Shown one piece after another: positions 1 to 7,374 of a DNA stretch of 7,374 nt. The DNA lies in NCBI GenBank assembly GCA_009924765.1, contig RFQW01000071.1, positions 1-7,374 of the forward strand. The letters are read 5' to 3'. A model generated the notes under the pieces. That model ran no database searches. It was not told the origin of the DNA and saw only the letters and a program-made list of their open reading frames with translations. The stretch comes from Planctomycetota bacterium. Lineage in GTDB: Bacteria > Planctomycetota > Phycisphaerae > Phycisphaerales > SM1A02. The translations under genes were made by a program, and so were the position numbers. How positions within the stretch are numbered: position 1 is the stretch's first letter; each line of letters begins with the position of its first letter.

Positions 1-94
1 GCCACATGTGACCAAGGCCACCCGCTGTCACGCAGAACCATGCCCACCCACCGATCGCGCGGCGCAGTTCGGCGGGCGACACGCGGCTCTTCAC
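1..94 (-). CDS. pgpA: Probable phosphatidylglycerophosphatase A, N-terminal part (runs off the left edge)
   Basis: Reading leftward from a GTG at 94-92 gives 31 open codons with no stop before the window ends. The product begins VKSRVSPAELRRAIGGWAWF and ends with the segment CVTAGGLGHMW. That end resembles the start of the PgpA family (PF04608), where a hydrophobic stretch leads into a G-L-G-(H/Y)-(L/M) motif just before the conserved PGTWGS-type segment, which would lie outside the window. PgpA dephosphorylates phosphatidylglycerophosphate to phosphatidylglycerol at the inner membrane. The GTG overlaps the pgsA stop codon (GTGA), and a GAAGG ribosome site lies 7 bases upstream, both of which favour this start. 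The preceding gene makes the PgpA substrate, so the context fits well. Only about a fifth of the protein is visible, so the family call rests on a short motif plus context. Confidence 0.6.
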   Translation of the reverse strand, partial: MKSRVSPAELRRAIGGWAWFCVTAGGLGHMW

Positions 95-825
95 CGCTGC
101 ACCTTCGCCTTCAGCAGCGCGGTGGCACGCAGCAGGCTGGGCAAACCGCTGAGCACGGTCGAGATCACGGCCAGCCACAAGGTCCATGCAGCAATGGCAT
201 GCCCCGTGGCCGTCGGCGCGTACCACCCATGCGACGCCTCGTTGATGGCGTATGGCGCCGCCACGCACTGCAGCAGCATCTTGGCCTTGCCAAAGCGATC
301 GGCCGGAAATGGCTGGCCCATGCCTTCCAGCACACCGCGCAGGCTGGTCACCAGCAGCTCGCGCGCCAGGATCACCACCACCATCCAGGCCGCCACGCCG
401 CTGCCCGACCCATCCACGGGCGCGGCCAGACCGGGTGACGCCAGAAACACGAAGGTGCCAAGCACAAGCACCTTGTCCACAAAGGGATCCATCACGCGAC
501 CGAAGGGCGTGATGGCGTTCCACTTGCGTGCCAGGTACCCATCCAGCACGTCGGTGAGCCCGGCCACGATGAAGATGATGATGGCCCAGCAGCCAGGCGT
601 GCCTCGGTCGGCGTACGGCAGCGCGCCGATCCAGCCGAGCAGCGTCAGGCAACCAATCGACATGACGAAGCGCAGCGAGGTGATGGCGTTGGGCAGGGTG
701 TGCCACCAGGCGACGGGCATGCCGTAGGGTAACCACCGCTCGCGGCCGAAGCGGGCGCGCCAACTACCGGTGGTGGAACGCGCTGCGATTGCCCCATCAC
801 CTTGCGGGTTCCACACCTGCCGCAT
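91..825 (-). CDS. pgsA: CDP-diacylglycerol-glycerol-3-phosphate 3-phosphatidyltransferase
   Basis: This integral membrane enzyme transfers a phosphatidyl group from CDP-diacylglycerol to glycerol-3-phosphate, the committed step to phosphatidylglycerol and cardiolipin. With the ATG at 825-823 the protein has 244 residues. The CDP-alcohol phosphatidyltransferase signature (PF01066) is complete: D92-x2-D95-G96-x2-A99-R100-x8-G109-x3-D113-x3-D117, whose aspartates bind the metal ions and the CDP group. An upstream LPNAITSLRF segment and a downstream ARELLVTSLRG segment are typical of PgsA rather than of other family members. Several hydrophobic helices follow. The start is uncertain. An in-frame ATG at 903-901 would add 26 Arg-rich residues and overlap the nuoJ start. 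An ATG at 720-718 would give 209 residues, nearer the usual length of about 180-200, but has no clear ribosome site. The 825 start has GGAG at 840-837 and AAGG directly before it. The gene diverges from nuoJ and overlaps pgpA by 4 bases. Confidence 0.92.
   Translation of the reverse strand: MRQVWNPQGDGAIAARSTTGSWRARFGRERWLPYGMPVAWWHTLPNAITSLRFVMSIGCLTLLGWIGALPYADRGTPGCWAIIIFIVAGLTDVLDGYLARKWNAITPFGRVMDPFVDKVLVLGTFVFLASPGLAAPVDGSGSGVAAWMVVVILARELLVTSLRGVLEGMGQPFPADRFGKAKMLLQCVAAPYAINEASHGWYAPTATGHAIAAWTLWLAVISTVLSGLPSLLRATALLKAKVQR
102..106 (-). promoter_or_regulatory. Ribosome binding site of pgpA
   Basis: On the minus strand GAAGG lies inside the last codons of pgsA, 7 bases before the GTG at 94-92. 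It supports GTG as the true start of the partial downstream gene and fits translation coupled to pgsA termination at the GTGA overlap. Confidence 0.55.
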
Positions 826-901
826 ACCTTCCCGCGCTCCATCGGAGCCCGCGTCGCGGGCCCGCGTTCGGACCTTGCCTGACTGCGCTCGCAACCGCCA
901 C
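826..901. promoter_or_regulatory. Divergent spacer between pgsA and nuoJ
   Basis: These 76 bases separate the chosen pgsA start from the nuoJ start and must hold the promoters of both groups, unless those lie within the genes. I cannot identify a convincing -35/-10 pair on either strand; the stretch is very GC-rich. It contains two overlapping perfect palindromes (847-861 and 855-866). If pgsA really starts at 903, the whole spacer is coding and the two genes overlap head to head at their start codons. Confidence 0.4.
847..866. repeat. Two overlapping GC palindromes in the divergent spacer
   Basis: The element GCCCGCGTCGCGGGC (847-861) is a perfect 7-base inverted repeat around a central T. 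The last six bases of its CGCGGG arm (855-860) together with the following CCCGCG (861-866) make a second perfect palindrome, CGCGGGCCCGCG (855-866). The two are mutually exclusive pairings of the same arm. They lie about 36-55 bases before the nuoJ ATG. They could be an operator or a hairpin in the nuoJ leader, or simply chance in very GC-rich DNA. No known binding-site consensus was recognised. Confidence 0.4.
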
Positions 902-1909
902 ATGAACCCGACAGATCAGCTCGCTTCCGCGCCCCTGATGCCGTTCTACGTTGCTGCCGCCATTGCAGCCGCCGGCCTGCTGCTGGTGCTGCGCCCCGGC
1001 CGCGCCGCCATGCGCCGTGCAGGTGCCGTGATCGGCCTTGCAGGCTTCGGCATGCTGATGGCCCAGGGCCTGAAGCTGGCCGGACCATCCGATGGCAGCG
1101 TCAGCACGCCCTTCTACATGGCCTTCGCCGCCATCGGCGTCATCGGTGCCGTGCGCGTGATCACGCATCCGCGCCCGGTGTTCGCGGCCATCTACTTCGT
1201 GCTCACGGTGCTTGCGGCGGGCGGCATCTTCCTGATGCTGCAGGCCGAATTCCTGGCCTTTGCGCTGATCATCGTGTACGCGGGCGCCATCCTGATCACC
1301 TACATGTTCGTGCTGATGCTGGCGCACCAGAGCCCCGAAGACGAGATCGGTCGCATCGGCGCGGAGGATTACGACCGCATTCCGCGCGAGCCGCTGGTTG
1401 CAACGCTGCTCGGCTTCTTCCTGATGGCATCGCTTGGCTCGGTGATCGAGCGCGCACCCGAACTGGCCATGGAGAACGCGGCCATCGCGCAGTCGCGTGC
1501 CACCGCCGATCGCGCGGCCGCGCTGCAGAAGCTGCCCAACACCATGCTGCAGCAGGCCAAGGCGAAGGAACCCACCGCCACCGGCCTTGCGCGCGATGCG
1601 GGCGGCCTGGCCTCGGCAACCGATGGCGCCATGGTGCAGGTGCGCGTGAACGCCGAAGGCGACGCGGTGCGCACCGTGCAGGTGAACCCTGCCGATGCCG
1701 TGGACAACGTGCAGATGGTGGGCCTTGATCTGGTGGCCAAGTACCCCGCCAGCCTGGAGCTTGCCGGCGTGATCCTGCTCATGGCCATGTTCGGCGCCGT
1801 GGTGCTGGCTCGCCGACAGATCGAGCTGGGCGACGATGAGCGACGCAAGGCTGCCGGCATGGGCAGCATGGTGCTGGATGTTCCCGAGACCGAGCGAGGT
1901 GGCGCATGA
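902..1909 (+). CDS. nuoJ: NADH-quinone oxidoreductase subunit J, enlarged form
   Basis: NuoJ (PF00499, the counterpart of mitochondrial ND6) is a membrane-arm subunit of Complex I beside NuoA, H and K, where its third core helix helps couple quinone reduction to proton movement. The protein has 335 residues; the E. coli one has 184. The core is clear: a helix at about 71-88 followed by RVITHPRPVFAA, a helix at 94-112, the conserved helix with IVYAGAI at 124-130, a helix at 164-182 and the last helix in SLELAGVILLMAMFGAVVLARR at 284-304. Two additions stand out. Residues 1-69 contain two extra hydrophobic helices (about 12-30 and 42-60), and residues 183-283 form a long Ala/Gln-rich loop that the positive-inside pattern places in the periplasm. 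The ATG at 902 is the first credible start, but no Shine-Dalgarno site precedes it. An in-frame ATG at 770 would add residues resembling no NuoJ and run into pgsA. The stop overlaps nuoK. Confidence 0.95.
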   Translation: MNPTDQLASAPLMPFYVAAAIAAAGLLLVLRPGRAAMRRAGAVIGLAGFGMLMAQGLKLAGPSDGSVSTPFYMAFAAIGVIGAVRVITHPRPVFAAIYFVLTVLAAGGIFLMLQAEFLAFALIIVYAGAILITYMFVLMLAHQSPEDEIGRIGAEDYDRIPREPLVATLLGFFLMASLGSVIERAPELAMENAAIAQSRATADRAAALQKLPNTMLQQAKAKEPTATGLARDAGGLASATDGAMVQVRVNAEGDAVRTVQVNPADAVDNVQMVGLDLVAKYPASLELAGVILLMAMFGAVVLARRQIELGDDERRKAAGMGSMVLDVPETERGGA

Positions 1910-2249
1910 TGCATCTGCTGGCTGATGCCGCACCCGCGATGGCCCCCACGCAGGGCGTCACCATCGCGCTGGTGCTGAGCGCGGCGCTGTTCACCGTGGG
2001 CCTGATCGGCTTCCTGGTGCGCCGCAACATGATCCTGATGTTCCTGTGCACCGAGCTGATGCTGCAGGCCGCGGGCATCGCCTTCATCGCCTTCGGTCGC
2101 ATGCGCATGGACACCTCCGGCCAGGTGTTCGTGATCTTCATCCTCACGGTGGCCGCCGCCGAAGCCGCGCTGGCGCTGGGACTGGTGGTGCTGCTGTACC
2201 GCCGCCGCGAGACGCTGAGCGCCGAGGCCTGGCAGGAGCTGCACGAACA

Positions 2250-2253
<4 letters not shown>
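1906..2253 (+). CDS. nuoK: NADH-quinone oxidoreductase subunit K
   Basis: NuoK (PF00420, the counterpart of ND4L) is a three-helix membrane subunit that carries part of the central hydrophilic axis of Complex I. The protein has 115 residues, slightly longer than the usual 100 or so. Helices lie at about 17-36, 42-64 and 73-97. The two buried glutamates needed for proton transfer are present: E50 in the segment FLCTELMLQ and E86 in the segment AAAEAALAL, matching E36 and E72 of E. coli. The C-terminal YRRRETL stretch is typical of the cytoplasmic end. The start is a tandem ATGATG at 1906-1911, with GAGG at 1896-1899 six bases before the first ATG. The first ATG overlaps the nuoJ stop and the gene's own stop overlaps nuoL. 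About 15 residues before the first helix (MMHLLADAAPAMAP) exceed the usual form. The MFLCTELMLQ segment reminds me of planctomycete NuoK proteins. Confidence 0.96.
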
Positions 2254-4429
<2,176 letters not shown>

Positions 4430-4433
<4 letters not shown>

Positions 4434-6085
4434 ACCCTGCAATCCTGATCATCATGGCGCTCGCGGGCGCGGTCGCCACGGGCGTGGGCCCCTCGCGCTG
4501 GGCCAAGTGGACCGCCTTCCTCAGCACGATGGCCATCTTCGCGGTCAGCGTGGTGTTCGCGGTGCAGTTCCCTGAATGGCGCACCGGCAAGTACTGGCCC
4601 AGCGTGGATGACGGCAGCGCCATGAAGGCGTTCGGCATCAACCTGCAGATGGGTGGCGACTCGGTGAACATGCTGCTGCTGCTGCTCACCACCTTCATGA
4701 TGCCGCTCACCATCGCGGGCAGCTTCAGCGCCATCACCGAGCGCGTGCGCGAGTACTACGGGTGGTTCATGCTGCTCGAGGCAAGCATCCTGCTCGCCTT
4801 CCTGAGCCAGAACCTGATCACCTTCTACGTGGGCTACGAGTTCACGCTGGTGCCCATGTTCTTCCTGATCTCGATCTGGGGCGGCCAGGAGCGCCGCACC
4901 GCTGCGATCAAGTTCTTCCTGTTCACCTTCCTGGGCAGCATCTTCACGCTGGCGGCGGGCATCTACGTGGCTTCGCGCGCCGCCGATGCCACGGGCGCCT
5001 GGGACTTCAGCATCGCCGCGCTCACCAAGTTCGGCAGCGAGCAGCTGAGCGAGCGCGAACAGTTCTGGGTGTTCCTTGGACTGATGGCGGGCTTCGCGGT
5101 GAAGACCCCCACCTTCCCGGTGCACACCTGGTTGCCCTGGGCGCACGATCAGGCGCCGACGGGCGGCAGCGTGGTGCTGGCGGCCGTGCTGCTGAAGCTT
5201 GGTACCTACGGCGTGTATCGCATCGCGTTGCCAATGGCTCCGGCCGGCGGCGTGGCGACCGCGACCTTCTTCGGCGTGCTGGGCATCCTGGCCATCGTGG
5301 TGACCGCCATGATCTGCTGGGTGCAGACCGACGTGAAGAAGCTGATCGCGTACTCGTCGGTCAGCCACATGGGCTTCGTCATCATGGGCCTGTTCGCCTT
5401 CAACCCGATCGGCATGCAGGGCGCGGTGATGTACATGGTCAGCCACGGTCTCTCGACCGGTGCGCTGTTCCTGTGCATCGGCATGATGTACGAGCGCTTC
5501 CACACCAAGGACATGGAGCAGATGAGCGGCCTTGCGCGGCACATGCCGGTGTGGGGCTGCTTCATGGTGCTGTTCACGCTGGCAAGCCTGGGTCTGCCCG
5601 GCCTGAACGGTTTCGTGGGCGAGTTCCTGTGCCTGATGGGCACCTTCGTGGCCGAGCACGACCAGCCCGCCGGCTATCCCGGCGTGATGGGTCCGTGGTT
5701 CGCGGTGGTGGCTGCCGTGGGCCTGATCCTCGGCGCCATGTACCTGCTCATCATGATCGGCAAGGTGGTGTGGGGTCCGCTGAAGGTGCCGGGCGCCTCG
5801 GCTGATCCGCACGAGCATGCGCACGGCGATCAGGGACACGGTGCGCTGTCGCGCGACCTGAACTTCCGCGAGGTGGCCATCCTGCTGCCCATCGCGGCGG
5901 CATGTCTGGTGACCGGCCTGTATCCGCGCATGATGCTGGATGTGACCGAGCCCAGCGTGCGTGAAGCACTGATCAGTTACCCCGAGCGCGTGAACCAGTT
6001 CAACGCCGAGCACGGCAAGGTGAATTCTTCCGCGAAGGCCAAGGTTGCCGCCATCACGACCACTTCCACGGAGGCTGCGCGATGA
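4430..6085 (+). CDS. nuoM: NADH-quinone oxidoreductase subunit M, antiporter-like proton pump
   Basis: NuoM (ND4 counterpart, PF00361) is the middle antiporter-like pump of the Complex I membrane arm, between NuoL and NuoN. The protein has 551 residues; E. coli NuoM has 509. The essential residues are present: E137 in YVGYEFTLVPMFFLISIWGG, K225 in FAVKTPTFPVHTWLPWAHDQ, K256 in LLKLGTYGVYR, and E398 in LPGLNGFVGEFLCL, corresponding to E. coli E144, K234, K265 and E407. The ACSSVSHMG-type segment appears here as YSSVSHMGFVIMG. A short loop with H461, H463, H465 and H470 precedes the last helix (482-498). About 50 polar residues follow that helix and end in a Lys/Ala/Thr-rich stretch, longer than usual. 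The ATG at 4430 overlaps the nuoL stop, and GGAGG at 4419-4423 lies 6 bases upstream, a strong ribosome site. The stop overlaps nuoN. Confidence 0.97.
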
Positions 6086-7374
6086 GCGCCACCACCAGCA
6101 TCGTCGAGCGTCTTGGTTCGCTCACCCCGCAGATGTTCGTGTTCGCGGGCAGCGTGGTGGTGAGCGTGACGGGCCTCAGCCCCTCGCGCACCCTGCGCAA
6201 CGCCACGCCGCTGCTGGCTGGCCTGTCGCTTGTGCTGGCGCTGGTGGCGCAGATCCAGGGCTGGGGTGGCCACATCACCACCGGCCTGCTGCTGCCATCC
6301 ATGGGCCTGTACGCCAACGGCCTGACGCTGCTCATGGGCCTTGGACTGATCGCCATCGCCACCGGTCTGATCGATCGTCGCTACGAGGATGCGGTGGCGC
6401 GCGGCGTGACGCAGTTCGACCCCATTCGCGTGGTGCGCGGCGAGTTCTTCGCGTTCATGCTGCTCAGCCTGTGCGGCGTGCTGCTGATTCCGGCAAGCCC
6501 CGACCTGATCTGGCTGTTCCTGGCGCTGGAACTCACCAGCCTGCCCACCTACATCATGGTGGCCATGAGCCGCGGCACGCGCCGCGCGCAGGAAGCGGCC
6601 GTGAAGTACTTCTTCCTGGGCGCGCTCAGCACCGCGATCATGGTGTACGGATTCGCCATGCTGTACGGCAGCACCGGCTCGCTGCAGCTCACCGAGATCA
6701 AGAGCGCGCTGGCCGCGCAGAGCGCCATGGGCGGCATCGACTCGATCGGCCTGATCGGTCTGCTGCTGGTCACGCTTGGCCTGTGCTTCAAGCTGGCTGC
6801 CGCGCCGATGCACTTCTACGCGCCCGACGTGTACGAAGGCGCCGCTGCGCCGGTGACCGGCTTCCTGGCCTTCGTGCCCAAGATCGCCGGCTTCACCGCC
6901 CTGCTGCTGGTGCTGGATGCGGCTGGCTGGGGCAGCAACAACTACGGCGGCAATGGCCTGCCGCCCGCCCTGCAGGCCACCATCTGGATGGTGAGCGTGC
7001 TCACCATGACGCTGGGCAATGTGGGCGCCATCCTGCAGCGCAGCGCCAAGCGCATGCTCAGCTACAGCAGCATCGCGCACTCGGGCTACATGCTCATGGC
7101 CATCGTCGCGGGCCCCGTACTGGGTCTGCCCGCGCTGCTCTTCTACCTGCTGGCCTACGGCGTGACCAACACGTCGGTGTTCGGTGCCATCGCGGGCATC
7201 GAGCGACAGGGTCAGGAAGTGGAGAAGATCGAGGACCTTGCTGGCCTCTCCAACCGCCATCCCGGCGCGGCCACTTGGCTGGCCGTGGGCAGCGCCTCGT
7301 TGATGGGCATGCCGCCCTTCCTCGGCTTCTGGGCCAAGTTGGTGCTGTTCATCGCGGTGATCAAGGCTGGCCAC
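6082..7374 (+). CDS. nuoN: NADH-quinone oxidoreductase subunit N, C-terminus outside the window
   Basis: NuoN (ND2 counterpart, PF00361) is the antiporter-like pump nearest the NuoJ/K part of the membrane arm. The window holds the first 431 residues without a stop; the family is usually 480-540 residues long. Channel residues are present: E150 in LFLALELTSLPTYIMVAM, K237 in LCFKLAAAPMHFYAPDVYEG, K267 in FVPKIAGFTALL, and K419 in PPFLGFWAKLVLF, matching E133, K217, K247 and K395 of E. coli. The segment KRMLSYSSIAHSGYMLMAI is the standard NuoN helix. The ATG at 6082 overlaps the nuoM stop (ATGA) and has GGAGG at 6070-6074, 7 bases upstream. The first 45 residues already contain the first helix, as expected. 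About 50-100 residues and the operon end lie beyond the right edge, so I cannot say whether further nuo genes follow. Confidence 0.96.
   Translation, partial: MSATTSIVERLGSLTPQMFVFAGSVVVSVTGLSPSRTLRNATPLLAGLSLVLALVAQIQGWGGHITTGLLLPSMGLYANGLTLLMGLGLIAIATGLIDRRYEDAVARGVTQFDPIRVVRGEFFAFMLLSLCGVLLIPASPDLIWLFLALELTSLPTYIMVAMSRGTRRAQEAAVKYFFLGALSTAIMVYGFAMLYGSTGSLQLTEIKSALAAQSAMGGIDSIGLIGLLLVTLGLCFKLAAAPMHFYAPDVYEGAAAPVTGFLAFVPKIAGFTALLLVLDAAGWGSNNYGGNGLPPALQATIWMVSVLTMTLGNVGAILQRSAKRMLSYSSIAHSGYMLMAIVAGPVLGLPALLFYLLAYGVTNTSVFGAIAGIERQGQEVEKIEDLAGLSNRHPGAATWLAVGSASLMGMPPFLGFWAKLVLFIAVIKAGH

Noticed and set aside
8..727. Plus-strand open frame across pgsA (239 codons)
   Set aside because: It has no domain signature and lies opposite PgsA, whose complete catalytic motif settles the coding strand.
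770..901. Upstream extension of nuoJ to the ATG at 770
   Set aside because: The added 44 residues resemble no NuoJ, have no ribosome site and would overlap pgsA head to head; the ATG at 902 directly precedes the hydrophobic protein.
5977..7374. Long minus-strand open frame opposite nuoN (465 codons, open at the edge)
   Set aside because: Low-complexity His/Gln/Ala composition opposite a clear NuoN with all channel residues; a shadow frame.

Overview
The window is a GC-rich bacterial segment with two divergent gene groups. On the minus strand, running off the left edge, are two phospholipid-synthesis genes: pgsA (phosphatidylglycerophosphate synthase) and, overlapping its stop codon, the first 31 codons of what looks like pgpA (phosphatidylglycerophosphatase A). 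On the plus strand, running off the right edge, is the membrane-arm part of a respiratory Complex I operon in the canonical order nuoJ-nuoK-nuoL-nuoM-nuoN, with nuoN cut off by the window.

Layout: 1-94 (-) pgpA start, partial; 91-825 (-) pgsA; 826-901 short divergent spacer with overlapping GC palindromes; 902-1909 (+) nuoJ; 1906-2253 nuoK; 2250-4433 nuoL; 4430-6085 nuoM; 6082-7374 nuoN, partial. Every same-strand junction is a 4-base overlap (ATGA, or GTGA for pgsA/pgpA). The segment is therefore fully coding apart from the spacer, and each group should be translated as a coupled unit. I see no RNA gene, mobile element, CRISPR array or terminator.

How the genes work together: PgsA condenses CDP-diacylglycerol with glycerol-3-phosphate, and PgpA would remove the phosphate to give phosphatidylglycerol. 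NuoL, M and N are the three antiporter-like proton-pumping subunits; NuoJ and NuoK help link them to the quinone-binding part of Complex I. The essential glutamates and lysines of the proton channels are all in place, so the module looks functional. The genes for the peripheral arm and for NuoA and NuoH (nuoA-I) are not upstream of nuoJ, where a single nuo operon would have them, so they must lie elsewhere or downstream.

Organism: the form of NuoK and NuoJ, the large NuoJ and the high GC content suggest the Planctomycetota, possibly class Phycisphaerae. This is recognition from memory, not a search, and I hold it at moderate confidence. The window is mainly housekeeping sequence. I found no convincing undescribed system. 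The points worth a second look are the enlarged NuoJ (two extra membrane helices and a large extramembrane loop), the His/Asp-rich loops at matching places in NuoL and NuoM, the detached nuoJKLMN block and the palindromes in the divergent spacer.
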